From: Mesorhizobium sp. YC-39 | GTDB lineage: Bacteria; Pseudomonadota; Alphaproteobacteria; Rhizobiales; Rhizobiaceae | Length of the DNA: 64,000 nt | NCBI RefSeq assembly: GCF_025753795.1 | Contig: NZ_JAOWPS010000002.1 | Coordinates: 1,062,501-1,126,500 of the forward strand | Reading direction: 5' to 3' | In this document: positions 17,359-26,809 of the stretch, in pieces | Layout: each line of letters begins with the position of its first letter | Position numbering within the stretch: the stretch's first letter is position 1 | The notes under the pieces: model-generated | What the model was told of the DNA's origin: nothing | The model's input: only the letters and a program-made list of their open reading frames with translations | The model's database searches: none | Made by a program: the position numbers and the translations under genes

Positions 17359-18357
17359 CTACTTGCTCATCACCGCCAGCCATTCATCCACCCACGCCTT
17401 GCGGTTGGCCGCGACCTCTTCCGGGCTGAACAGCAGGGTCTTGGTCGGCTTGACCAGTTTGGCGAAGGCCGGGTTGAGCGGCTTGTCGGTCTTGCCGGCC
17501 GGGAACATCCAGTTGGTCTCGGGGATGACGTCCTGGAATTTCGGCCCGGTCATGAAGGTCAGGAACTTTTGCGCCAGCGGATTCTTGGCGCCGGTCGTGG
17601 TGATGCCGGCGACTTCGATCTGCAGATATTCGCCCTCCTCGAAGGAGGCTGCCTGGTAACGTTCGGTGTTTTCGGCAACCATATGGTAAGCCGGCGAAGT
17701 GGTGTAGGACAGCACCATCGGCGCCTCGCCCTTGGTGAACAGGCCATAGGCCTCGCTCCAGCCCGGCGTCACGGTAAGAACCTTTGCCCTGAGCTTCGCC
17801 CAGGCTTCCGGCGCCTTGTCGCCATAGACCGACTTTACCCATAAAAGCAGGCCGAGGCCTGGCGTCGAAGTGCGCGGATCCTGGATGACGATCTTGTCGG
17901 CGGCATCGCCCTCGACCAATTCCTTCAGGCTCTTGGGTGGCGTCTTCAGCTTTTCGGTGTCGTAGACGACGGCGAAATAGCCGTAGTCGAACGGCACGAA
18001 AATGTCGTTGCTCCAGCCGCCCGGCACGTTGACATCCGGGACCCCGCCGTGTGGCGCAAACAACCCGGTGGCCTTGGCCTCAGCGGTCAGATTGGTGTCG
18101 AGGCCGAGCACGATGTCGGCTTTGGTTGCCGCCCCTTCCAGCTTGACGCGGTTGAGCAGCGCGACACCGTCGGCGACCGAGACGAAATCGAGGGCGCAGC
18201 CGCATTCGGCCTCGAATTCCTTCTTCACCACGGGGCCTGGACCCCACTCCGCAGTGAAGCTCTCATAGGTGTAGACGGTGAGTTTGTCCTGCGCGGACGC
18301 CGGCACGGAGCTAGCAAGCACAATTGCCGAGATAAGGGAGTATAAAAGCGTGCGCAT
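17359..18357 (-). CDS. thiB: Thiamine-binding periplasmic protein
   Basis: 332 residues from the ATG at 18357, which gives signal peptide [22 protein letters not shown]. The mature start [18 protein letters not shown] is characteristic of ThiB. Later motifs include [14 protein letters not shown]-like [17 protein letters not shown] and TSPAYH. It captures thiamine, its monophosphate or pyrophosphate in the periplasm for ThiPQ. The frame extending to 18639 reads straight through the riboswitch and is not the start. Confidence 0.95.
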   Translation of the reverse strand: MRTLLYSLISAIVLASSVPASAQDKLTVYTYESFTAEWGPGPVVKKEFEAECGCALDFVSVADGVALLNRVKLEGAATKADIVLGLDTNLTAEAKATGLFAPHGGVPDVNVPGGWSNDIFVPFDYGYFAVVYDTEKLKTPPKSLKELVEGDAADKIVIQDPRTSTPGLGLLLWVKSVYGDKAPEAWAKLRAKVLTVTPGWSEAYGLFTKGEAPMVLSYTTSPAYHMVAENTERYQAASFEEGEYLQIEVAGITTTGAKNPLAQKFLTFMTGPKFQDVIPETNWMFPAGKTDKPLNPAFAKLVKPTKTLLFSPEEVAANRKAWVDEWLAVMSK

Positions 18358-18412
18358 CGGCGCCTCCTTCGTTCGTGTTGAAAGGAATTGAGGCGTCGGC
18401 TTGTCCGAAACG

Positions 18413-18507
18413 TCTAATCCCTCCGCCGGTACAAACCGGATCAGGTTCAGCGGGTTGGCAGGCTTGCCTCTCAGCCGGTCCGCGAAGATCGCGTCCGGCA
18501 CCCCGTT
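18413..18507 (-). promoter_or_regulatory. TPP riboswitch (THI element)
   Basis: On the minus strand the conserved parts appear in order: ACGGGGTGCC, GGCTGAGAGGC (the CUGAGA pyrimidine-sensor loop), AACCCGCTGAACCTGATC and CCGGTTTGTACCGGCGGAGGGA. This is the textbook TPP aptamer, here with a short variable P3 arm. It lies about 55 bases upstream of the thiB ATG and should shut off thiBPQ when TPP is plentiful. I do not see an obvious terminator after it, so control is probably at translation initiation. Confidence 0.96.
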
Positions 18508-18629
18508 AGAGCGTTTCGACACATAAGCCCGGCCGAAGTGCCGCGCAAGCGGAAGTTTACCCGCGGTCGAGGCATGGTCCTCCGTTTCGTCTTCCGTTTC
18601 CGGGGCAGGGCTGGTAAGGGCCACGCGAT

Positions 18630-19274
18630 ATGAGCACATTCACCATCCTGCTTGGCGGCGATCTCATCCGCACGCCGCTGCTCGACCGCCAGGTCGAAGG
18701 CTCCCGCGTCATCGCCGCCGATGCCGGCATCGGCCATGCCCGGATACTGGGTCTGACGCCGGAGCTTTGGGTCGGCGATTTCGATTCCGTGCCAGCCGAT
18801 CTGCCGGACGATCTGGCGGCAGTGCCACGAAAAGTGTTTCCGGCCGAAAAGGACATGACCGACGGGGAACTCGCCATCGCCGCCGCCCTCGAACGCGGCG
18901 CGACCAGCCTTGTGCTCGCCGGCGCATTCGGCGGCAAGCGCGCCGACCACGCGTTCCTGCATCTGGCGCTCGGCGTCCGGCTGGCTGAGGAAGGGACGAA
19001 GGTGTTGTTGACCAGCGGCGCCCAGGAAGGTGTCCCCTTGTTGCCGGGCAAGGCCGGCTTCGACTATGCCGACGGCACGCTGTTTTCGATCCTCGGCTTC
19101 TCCGACCTTTCCGGCCTGACCGTGACCGGCGCCAAATGGCCGCTGAACCACGTCGCGGTCGCATTCGGTTCGTCGCTGACCATATCCAACGAGGTCAAGG
19201 GCCGGCTCGAGATCGCGCTGGACCATGGTCTTGCGCTGCTGCTCGCCCATCCCTACCCGCTTCCCGAAAGTTGA
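18630..19274 (+). CDS. thiN: Thiamine pyrophosphokinase
   Basis: 214 residues of the thiamine diphosphokinase family, which transfers pyrophosphate from ATP to thiamine. [16 protein letters not shown] and WVGDFDSVP hold the catalytic aspartates. [28 protein letters not shown] and a C-terminal thiamine-binding part ([10 protein letters not shown]) follow. It is divergent from thiBPQ and so pairs uptake with activation to TPP. The riboswitch lies on the other transcript and does not cover this gene. Confidence 0.93.
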   Translation: MSTFTILLGGDLIRTPLLDRQVEGSRVIAADAGIGHARILGLTPELWVGDFDSVPADLPDDLAAVPRKVFPAEKDMTDGELAIAAALERGATSLVLAGAFGGKRADHAFLHLALGVRLAEEGTKVLLTSGAQEGVPLLPGKAGFDYADGTLFSILGFSDLSGLTVTGAKWPLNHVAVAFGSSLTISNEVKGRLEIALDHGLALLLAHPYPLPES

Positions 19275-19277
19275 TTT

Positions 19278-21101
19278 ATGGCGCCGCCGCTTCTCAATCT
19301 TGACGGGATAAGACTGACCTTTGGCGGCACGCCGCTGCTTGACGGCGCTGAGCTGACGGCATCGGCAGGCGACAAGATCGCCCTGGTCGGCCGCAACGGC
19401 TCGGGCAAGTCGACGTTGCTGAAGATCGCCGCCGGGCTGATCGAACCGCAGGACGGCGAGGTGTTCCGCCAGCCTTCGGCCACGGTGCGCTATCTGCCGC
19501 AGATCCCCGACATGGACGGTTTCGCCAATGTCCGCGCCTATGTCGAGGCGGGGCTCGGTCCTGCCGACGATCCCTACCGCGCCACCTATCTGATGGAGCA
19601 TCTCGGCCTCTCCGGTGAGGAGCGGCCGGACGACCTTTCCGGCGGCGAAGCGCGGCGCGCAGCGCTCGCCCGCGCCATGGCGCCGGAGCCCGACATCCTT
19701 CTCCTCGATGAGCCGACCAACCATCTTGATCTCCAGGTCATCGAATGGCTGGAGGAGGAGCTCAGCCGTACCTCCTCGGCGCTGGTCGTCATCTCGCACG
19801 ATCGCCGCTTCCTCGAGCGGGTATCGCGCGCCACCGTCTGGCTCGACCGCGGCCAGACCCGCAGGCTCGACAAGGGTTTCGGCCATTTCGAGGAATGGCG
19901 TGACCAGGTATTGGAGGAGGAAGAGCGCGAGCAGCACAAGCTCGGCCGCCAGATCGTGCGCGAGGAGCACTGGCTGCGCTACGGCGTTACGGCGCGGCGC
20001 AAGCGCAACATGCGCCGGCTCGGCGAATTGCAGACCATGCGCCAGCGCTTTCGCGGCCACCGCGGCGCCGAAGGCACGGCCACGATGGTGGCCAGCGACG
20101 CGACCGAATCCGGCAAGCTGGTCATCGAGGCGAAGAACATCGAGAAGAGCTTTGGCGATCTTACGGTGGTCAAGGGGTTCTCGACCCGCATCCAGCGTGG
20201 CGATCGCGTTGGCCTGGTCGGGCCGAACGGCGCCGGCAAGACGACGCTTTTGAAAATGCTGACCGGCGAATTGCAGCCGGATGCTGGCACGGTGCGGCTC
20301 GGCACCAATCTGGAGATCGCCACCCTTGACCAGAAGCGCGAGGCCGTCGATCCACACGAGACGCTGGCCCACTATTTGACCGACGGGCGCGGCGAGAACC
20401 TCGTCATCAATGGCGAGCAGCGCCACGTCGTCTCCTACATGAAGGATTTCCTGTTCAAGCCGGAACAGGCGCGCACGCCGATACGCGAACTTTCCGGTGG
20501 CGAGCGGGCGCGCCTCCTGCTTGCCCGCGTGCTGGCGCGGCCGGCAAACCTGCTGGTGCTCGACGAGCCGACCAACGATCTCGACATGGAGACGCTGGAG
20601 CTGCTGCAGGAGCTTGTCGCCGGTTTTGCCGGAACGGTGATCCTGGTCAGCCACGACCGCGATTTCCTCGACCGCACCGTGACCAGCGTGATCGCGCCCG
20701 ACGGCGCCGGCCGCTGGATCGAATATGCCGGCGGCTATTCGGACATGCTGGCGCAACGCGGCGGCACCAGACTCGACGACCGCAAGGCGCGGACAAAGCC
20801 TGAAAATGTCAACGCCGCGGCGGCGACTGACAGGGCTGAGGTGGCTCAACCCAAGGGGTCGGCCAAAAAGCTGTCGTTCAAGCAGAAATTCGCGCTGGAA
20901 TCCCTGCCCAAGAAGATCGAGGCGGTGACGGCCTCGATCTCGCGGCTGGAAAACAACATTGCCGACCCCGCCTACTACGAGCGCGACCCGGCTTCGTTCC
21001 AGAAGACCATCGCCGCGCTCGACAGGGAGCGCGCCACGCTGGCGGCGCTGGAGGAGGAATGGCTGGAACTGGAAATGCTGCGCGAGGAGATGGAGGGGTA
21101 G
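19278..21101 (+). CDS. ABC-F family ATPase (Uup-like)
   Basis: 607 residues with two ABC domains and no membrane segments. Domain 1 has Walker A GRNGSGKST, LSGGEARRAAL and DEPTNHLD. Domain 2 has GPNGAGKTT, LSGGERARLLLARVL and DEPTNDLD. The linker (EEEEREQHKLGRQIVREEHW...) is the P-site tRNA interaction motif region. The C-terminus (KLSFKQKFALESLPKKIEAV) is the coiled-coil domain seen in Uup. ABC-F proteins act on the ribosome, and Uup also affects branched DNA intermediates. It starts 3 bases after thiN. Confidence 0.92.
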   Translation: MAPPLLNLDGIRLTFGGTPLLDGAELTASAGDKIALVGRNGSGKSTLLKIAAGLIEPQDGEVFRQPSATVRYLPQIPDMDGFANVRAYVEAGLGPADDPYRATYLMEHLGLSGEERPDDLSGGEARRAALARAMAPEPDILLLDEPTNHLDLQVIEWLEEELSRTSSALVVISHDRRFLERVSRATVWLDRGQTRRLDKGFGHFEEWRDQVLEEEEREQHKLGRQIVREEHWLRYGVTARRKRNMRRLGELQTMRQRFRGHRGAEGTATMVASDATESGKLVIEAKNIEKSFGDLTVVKGFSTRIQRGDRVGLVGPNGAGKTTLLKMLTGELQPDAGTVRLGTNLEIATLDQKREAVDPHETLAHYLTDGRGENLVINGEQRHVVSYMKDFLFKPEQARTPIRELSGGERARLLLARVLARPANLLVLDEPTNDLDMETLELLQELVAGFAGTVILVSHDRDFLDRTVTSVIAPDGAGRWIEYAGGYSDMLAQRGGTRLDDRKARTKPENVNAAAATDRAEVAQPKGSAKKLSFKQKFALESLPKKIEAVTASISRLENNIADPAYYERDPASFQKTIAALDRERATLAALEEEWLELEMLREEMEG

Positions 21102-21125
21102 TTCGCGAGTTGAAGCACCTTGTCA

Positions 21126-21162
21126 TTGCGACTGGACAGGAATGCGCATACATTATGCGCAT
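21126..21162 (+). promoter_or_regulatory. ccdAB promoter with operator palindrome over the -10
   Basis: A perfect inverted repeat of 9-base arms ATGCGCATA / TATGCGCAT with a 3-base centre spans 21142-21162. A candidate promoter, TTGCGA (21126-21131), 17 bases, TACATT (21149-21154), places its -10 exactly in the palindrome centre. A repressor bound here would block RNA polymerase, matching the known autoregulation of ccd operons by CcdA-CcdB. Confidence 0.7.
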
Positions 21163-21177
21163 ACCGCGGAGGTCATC

Positions 21178-21420
21178 ATGCGCAAGATAGCTGCGAATGC
21201 GGTTCGCCAGCCGGCGAACCTGTCGATCGACTCGAAGCTCATGAAGGAAGCCAAGGGGCTCGACGTGAATGTCTCGCGCGCCGCTGAAGCCGGCATCGCA
21301 GAGGCAGTGGCCGCCGAAAAGACGCGACTGTGGAAGCTTGAGAACCGCGCGACGATAGATGCGTGGAACGAATATGTCGAAAAACACGGTATTCCGCTGG
21401 CAGAACATCGGCAATTCTGA
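21178..21420 (+). CDS. ccdA: Type II antitoxin, CcdA family
   Basis: 80 residues from the ATG at 21178, behind GGAGG at 21168-21172. The N-terminal part (PANLSIDSKLMKEAKGLDVN, VSRAAEAGIAEAV) is a ribbon-helix-helix DNA-binding domain. The C-terminal part (WKLENRATIDAWNEYVEKHG, IPLAEHRQF) is the CcdA toxin-wrapping tail. The stop overlaps the ccdB start by one base. It neutralises CcdB and represses the operon through the palindrome just upstream. Confidence 0.93.
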   Translation: MRKIAANAVRQPANLSIDSKLMKEAKGLDVNVSRAAEAGIAEAVAAEKTRLWKLENRATIDAWNEYVEKHGIPLAEHRQF

Positions 21421-21719
21421 TGGCGCGCTACGACGTCTTCGCGAGTAACATCGAAGGCGGCTATCTCCTCGACGTTCAGGCCGATCTGCTCGACCATTTC
21501 AAGACCCGGGTGGTCGTCCCGCTCCTGCCGGCTGCGATGGCGCCATCGCCAATGCGAAAGCTCCATCCCGTTTTCGAGATCAACGGGCGGAAATTGGTCA
21601 TGGCCACCCATTTGATCGCCACGGTCGCGACGACTGAACTGGGCGAAAGCCGGTTGAATCTAACGAGGCATCACGACGACATCGTGGCTGCGCTCGACAT
21701 GCTGTTCCAGGGCTTCTGA
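21420..21719 (+). CDS. ccdB: Type II toxin, CcdB family
   Basis: 99 residues, the usual CcdB length. The family hallmarks are MARYDVFAS at the start, YLLDVQADLLDHFKTRVVVP and PVFEINGRKLVMATHLIATV, with a helical end (DDIVAALDMLFQGF). CcdB poisons DNA gyrase. E. coli CcdB needs its last residues W-G-I for this, but here the end is Q-G-F, so gyrase poisoning is likely but not certain. It ends 11 bases before the convergent stop at 21731. Confidence 0.93.
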   Translation: MARYDVFASNIEGGYLLDVQADLLDHFKTRVVVPLLPAAMAPSPMRKLHPVFEINGRKLVMATHLIATVATTELGESRLNLTRHHDDIVAALDMLFQGF

Positions 21720-21730
21720 ACCGTTGAGCC

Positions 21731-23395
21731 TCAACCCGCCGTCTTGGCTTGCCAGGCCTTCAGCGCCTCATCGAACACCTTCTCGCCGGGAATGCCCTTT
21801 TCCATGGTCAGCAACGCCCGCCGGCCCGTCTTGTAGACGACCGGCACGTCGATCCAGTCCTGGCCCCTGAGCAGGGTCAGGTTGGCGTCCTCATCCGCCT
21901 TGGTGTCGTTGAGCGCGACCAGGAAGAAGCCGTCGGCGATCTTGGCCGGGATGCCGATCAGCGGGCTGCCGGCATCCTGTTCCGAACTTTTCATGGCGAC
22001 GCGCAGGATGTTGTCGACCCCGCCACCGTCGAAGCCCTCTGGTGTCAGGAAGATCATCTCAATGATGTGGCTGGCCGGCAGTGTCTGGTCGGTATTGCGG
22101 CGGATGGTCATGCGCAATTGCACATTCTTGCCGGGAATGGTCGCCTCGGCGCGGATCGCCGGTTCGGGCGGCAGATTGCCGCCAGGCGACTCCTGCACCA
22201 GCGACCAGACGATGCTGCCAGGCTCGGCCGAGCCCTGGGCGGTGCTGGTGCGCTCCTCGTAGAAGATAGCCTTCTGGCCGACCGGCACTGTTTCCGCCGG
22301 CGCCGCTGCCGGCGTAGCCGGTGCGGCACCTGGGGCTGGAGCTGCCGGAGCGGCTGCGGCATCGGCCGGTGCCGCTGGTGCAGCGCCGTCGGCTGGCGGT
22401 GTCGCAGGGGCGGCTTCTGGCTCGGCTGACGCAGGCGCATTGGCCGCCGGCGCATTGGCGACGGGCGCCTCGCCAGCGGGAGCCGCGGCCGCGGCCGGCG
22501 GCGGCGTGGTCAACGCCGCGACGGATTCGCCCTCGCCGATGCCGGTGTGCCCAGCCGCGGGGCCGGGATCGACCTCGCCGCCCTCGGGCGTCAGGCGCTG
22601 GGTGAACTTGGCGCTTTCGGCGGCGTCGTTGGCGGCCGGTGTTGCCGGCGTTGCCGCGGCATCGGTTGCCGGCTTGGCCGGAGCCGGCTTCACCAGCGGT
22701 TCGGTGGTTGCGACCTTGGTGTCGCTGAGGCCCAGCATATCGCTGAACGCATCCTTGTTGAGCCAGATGCCATAGCCACCGCCGGCCACGACGAGCAATG
22801 CAACGACTGCGGCTATGAGACCACCATAGCCGCGCTTGCGCTCAGCCGGGCGCAAACGCTGGAAGGTGTCCGCCGCCGGCTCTTCATCATTAGAAAAGGC
22901 GTCGCTTCTGAAGGCGTCGTCCCTGGAGACGTTGCCTTTGCCACCCACCCCTTGAAAATCCATGTCGGCGGGCACCGGATCGGCGCGGTTTGGGGGAAGA
23001 GGAGCGGGCTGCGGTTTTTGCCAGTTAGGCGCAGGTGTGTTCGGCGCCGTCTTCGCGGCAGGCGCGGGCTGCCATGCTGGCTCGGCCTTTGCCGGTTGCC
23101 GGACATGGCTGGACTGGTTCTTGTTGCGGTCGATGGAGGAGAAGATGTCTTCCAGCTCGGCCAGCGGATCGGACGCCGGTGCGGGCTTGACATACTCCCG
23201 CTCGATGCTTTCGATGGCGTCTTCAAGGATACGCTTATGCTGGGCAATAGCCGAAGGCGTCAGCGGCGGCGTACGCTCGGCAAGCTTGGCCGCGATGGTG
23301 GAACGAGCCTTGTCATAGACTCTCGCGCGTACCTCCGGCGTCGGGTCAACGATGCCGGCGAGCGTCTTTTTCAGAGGACTAACGAAATCTGCCAT
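21731..23395 (-). CDS. Uncharacterised purA-linked membrane protein
   Basis: 554 residues, not matched to a named family. A helical N-terminus (about 1-95, LKKTLAGIVDPTPEVRARVY...) is followed by a Pro/Ala/Gln linker. One membrane segment follows at about 189-211 (GGLIAAVVALLVVAGGGYGI), preceded by RKRG, so the N-terminus is cytosolic. A long Ala/Pro-rich periplasmic stretch runs to about 390. The folded C-terminal domain (IFYEERTSTAQGSAEPGSIV... DWIDVPVVYKTGRRALLTME) has no motif I recognise. It lies 73 bases downstream of purA on the same strand, so it is probably co-transcribed. The layout suggests an envelope-spanning scaffold or sensor. Confidence 0.8.
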   Translation of the reverse strand: MADFVSPLKKTLAGIVDPTPEVRARVYDKARSTIAAKLAERTPPLTPSAIAQHKRILEDAIESIEREYVKPAPASDPLAELEDIFSSIDRNKNQSSHVRQPAKAEPAWQPAPAAKTAPNTPAPNWQKPQPAPLPPNRADPVPADMDFQGVGGKGNVSRDDAFRSDAFSNDEEPAADTFQRLRPAERKRGYGGLIAAVVALLVVAGGGYGIWLNKDAFSDMLGLSDTKVATTEPLVKPAPAKPATDAAATPATPAANDAAESAKFTQRLTPEGGEVDPGPAAGHTGIGEGESVAALTTPPPAAAAAPAGEAPVANAPAANAPASAEPEAAPATPPADGAAPAAPADAAAAPAAPAPGAAPATPAAAPAETVPVGQKAIFYEERTSTAQGSAEPGSIVWSLVQESPGGNLPPEPAIRAEATIPGKNVQLRMTIRRNTDQTLPASHIIEMIFLTPEGFDGGGVDNILRVAMKSSEQDAGSPLIGIPAKIADGFFLVALNDTKADEDANLTLLRGQDWIDVPVVYKTGRRALLTMEKGIPGEKVFDEALKAWQAKTAG

Positions 23396-23468
23396 ACTTC
23401 AGTCGACCTGCATTTTGTTCCTGGGCCGGCCCCCGCAAATCAGCCGCGATGCCCGGAAGGCTGAGAAA

Positions 23469-24767
<1,299 letters not shown>

Positions 24768-24830
24768 GTTTCATTTCCCTTGAGACGCCGCTCCATGCGG
24801 CTTGAATTGGTTCGAAACGACAGGCCTCTA

Positions 24831-24945
24831 TCGCATCGGTCGGAAAATCGGAATCGATTTCCCGAAATCACGATGCGAAGGTTCAAAGCCTTGAGACGCG
24901 CACTTGTGCGTCCAATTGGACACATGTCGCTCTATAGCGTCTAGA
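24831..24945. repeat. Dispersed palindromic repeat, family B (variant copy)
   Basis: TCGCATCGGTCGGAAAATCG faces CGATTTCCCGAAATCACGATGCGA. A second part up to about 24945 has TTGAGACGCG and ATGTCGCTCTATAGCG. It occupies the centre of the 319-base purA / DMT gap (24768-25086), which otherwise shows no gene. Its presence there means promoters for both divergent genes must lie in the flanks. Confidence 0.75.
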
Positions 24946-25086
24946 GCAGGCTGACGCGACCATTCTTTGCCGCAGAAAACGCCCTGAGGCACAACAATTT
25001 TCAGCTTTGCCATCATTTACTTGGGCAGACCGCAGCAATAGGCCGGCGCAGACCCTCGAAGCCCTCCGTCGGCCGGAACTTCAGCT

Positions 25087-25977
25087 ATGCATCGAAGCGC
25101 CTATCTGTTCCTGCTGATCACCACCTTGCTGTGGGGTGGCAACTCCGTGGCCGGCAAGCTGGCGGTCGATCATATTTCGCCGATGACACTGGTGTTCCTG
25201 CGCTGGGTGCTGGCCGTTTTGATCATGCTGCCGATCGGCTGGCGCACACTGCGCGAGGACTGGCCGGTGGTGCGCAGGCACTGGTTGATACTGGCGGCGC
25301 TTGGCGCCAGCGGCTTCACCTTCTTCAACGCGATCTTTTATACGGCGCTCAACTACACGACCGCGATCAACGTCTCGATCGAACAGGCGGCGATGCCGAT
25401 CCTGATCATCGTCGCCAATTTCATATTTTTTCGCTTGCGCGTGAATTGGGCCCAGATTGTTGGCGTGGTGCTGACCATCGCCGGCGTGATCCTCACCGCC
25501 TGCCACGGCGTTCCGCGACGACTGCTGACGCTGGAGCTCAACTTCGGCGATGCCATCATGCTGGTCGCCGTGATTCTCTACAGCGGCTATTCGGTCGGCC
25601 TGCGATTGAAGCCGGCCATGCGCTGGCAGAGCCTGATGCTGGCGCTGTCGATTGCGGCCCTCGTCACCTCGCTGCCTTTCTTCCTGTGGGAAATCGCCGC
25701 CGGCAAGGTCATCGTGCCCGATGCGCGCGGCTGGGCGATTACGCTCTACACCGCGATCGGCGCCTCGATCGTCTCGCAGATCTTTTATATCAGGGGCAAC
25801 GAACTGATCGGTGCTAACCGGGCCGGCCTGTTCATCAACCTGGTGCCGATCTTCGGCACGCTGCTTTCGGTTCTGATCGTCGGCGAGACGTTCCACCTTT
25901 ATCAGGCCCTGGCGCTCGTACTGGTGCTGGGCGGCATCAGCCTGGCCGAATACAATGGAAGGAAGATGGCGAGATAA
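25087..25977 (+). CDS. DMT (EamA) family transporter
   Basis: 296 residues, about ten membrane segments in two EamA repeats. HRSAYLFLLITTLLWGGNSV and HISPMTLVFLRWVLA open the first repeat, and LVAVILYSGYSVGLRLKPAM and ANRAGLFINLVPIFGTLLSV mark the second. Such inner-membrane proteins export amino acids or other small metabolites, and the substrate is not predictable. A monocistronic gene, divergent from purA. A family A repeat begins one base after its stop. Confidence 0.9.
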   Translation: MHRSAYLFLLITTLLWGGNSVAGKLAVDHISPMTLVFLRWVLAVLIMLPIGWRTLREDWPVVRRHWLILAALGASGFTFFNAIFYTALNYTTAINVSIEQAAMPILIIVANFIFFRLRVNWAQIVGVVLTIAGVILTACHGVPRRLLTLELNFGDAIMLVAVILYSGYSVGLRLKPAMRWQSLMLALSIAALVTSLPFFLWEIAAGKVIVPDARGWAITLYTAIGASIVSQIFYIRGNELIGANRAGLFINLVPIFGTLLSVLIVGETFHLYQALALVLVLGGISLAEYNGRKMAR

Positions 25978-25978
25978 T

Positions 25979-26045
25979 GCATGTCGCCCAAAAGTGTGCA
26001 GCGGTTTTTGGGGCAACGACATGCATAAAACAAGGACTCAAAGCT
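25979..26045. repeat. Dispersed palindromic repeat, family A (short copy)
   Basis: GCATGTCGCCCAAAAGTG to CGACATGC, then the AAAACAAGGACT tail. The second stem of the full copies is missing. The remainder of 25978-26302 is AT-richer and shows no gene I can support. Confidence 0.85.
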
Positions 26046-26302
26046 GTGCTCGGCGCCGATTGCGGATCGGGCAAACCAGGGCTCGTCATTGCCTCATGGT
26101 GAACGAGAACTTTACAGCGATACGCCTGGACAAATATGAAAGAAAGCTAATGTATTAATAGGGCCAGCGAACAGTAACAGCCAAATTAAGGATGCAGACA
26201 CTCCAATATACGGCGCTATTGCCAAGAGATTGACTTTTTCATCTTTCGGCACTCAGCTTGTCGATGCCGATTTGGCTGATTTCGGCGCGAATGGAGACGA
26301 TC

Positions 26303-26698
26303 ATGAATTTTCGGATGCTTGCGGCCCTTGTCGTTGCTTTTGTCGGCTTGGCGGCCTTTCCTGTTTCGGCCTCCGCAGCCACCGCCTATACCACCGGAAC
26401 GTTGAATGTGCGAAGCGGCCCCGGCCCCGGCTATGCCAGGGTCGCGACACTGCCGGCCGGCCACAGGGTGACGGTGTTCGGTTGCGAAGGCAGCTGGTGC
26501 TCGATTCGCGCCGCTGGAATACGAGGCTGGGCCAGTGCAAACTATCTGGATCGCGTCCACGTGGTGCGCCCGATCGTCGTGCAGCCACACATCGTCATTC
26601 GCCCGCCGCATTACCGTCCGCATAGGCCGCACCGGCCGCACAAGCCGCGTCCCCACAAGCCGCAGTGCAAGATCGCGCCCGGCTTCCCTTGCAAGTAG
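26303..26698 (+). CDS. Secreted SH3-domain protein with His/Pro-rich tail
   Basis: 131 residues from the ATG at 26303, preceded by GGAGA at 26293-26297. The signal peptide MNFRMLAALVVAFVGLAAFPVSASA is followed by a bacterial SH3 type 3 domain (LNVRSGPGPGYARVATLPAG, VTVFGCEGSWCSIRAAGIRG, WASANYL). The tail is a run of H-R-P triplets (PHRPHRPHKPRPHKP) ending CKIAPGFPCK. SH3b domains often bind cell wall peptides, and the His-rich tail could bind metal. The function is unknown. The gene is convergent with serA. Confidence 0.85.
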   Translation: MNFRMLAALVVAFVGLAAFPVSASAATAYTTGTLNVRSGPGPGYARVATLPAGHRVTVFGCEGSWCSIRAAGIRGWASANYLDRVHVVRPIVVQPHIVIRPPHYRPHRPHRPHKPRPHKPQCKIAPGFPCK

Positions 26699-26722
26699 CG
26701 GCAGTCAGTCAGTCAGTTATAG

Positions 26723-26764
26723 CGATCAGCCCCGTGCACCTGCCAAGGCACGCGGGGCTGATCG
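26723..26764. terminator. Hairpin between convergent genes (SH3 gene / serA)
   Basis: A perfect 11-base outer stem CGATCAGCCCC / GGGGCTGATCG, with GTGC / GCAC inside. There is no T-run on either strand, so it is at most a weak bidirectional terminator or an RNA 3'-end stabiliser. Confidence 0.5.
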
Positions 26765-26809
26765 TATGATGCGCTGTTCCCAATCGCGATCGACGGAAAC
26801 TTCTGACTC

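Noticed and set aside
18358..18639. N-terminal extension of thiB
   Set aside because: The extension translates the TPP riboswitch itself and would place the signal peptide about 95 residues into the protein.
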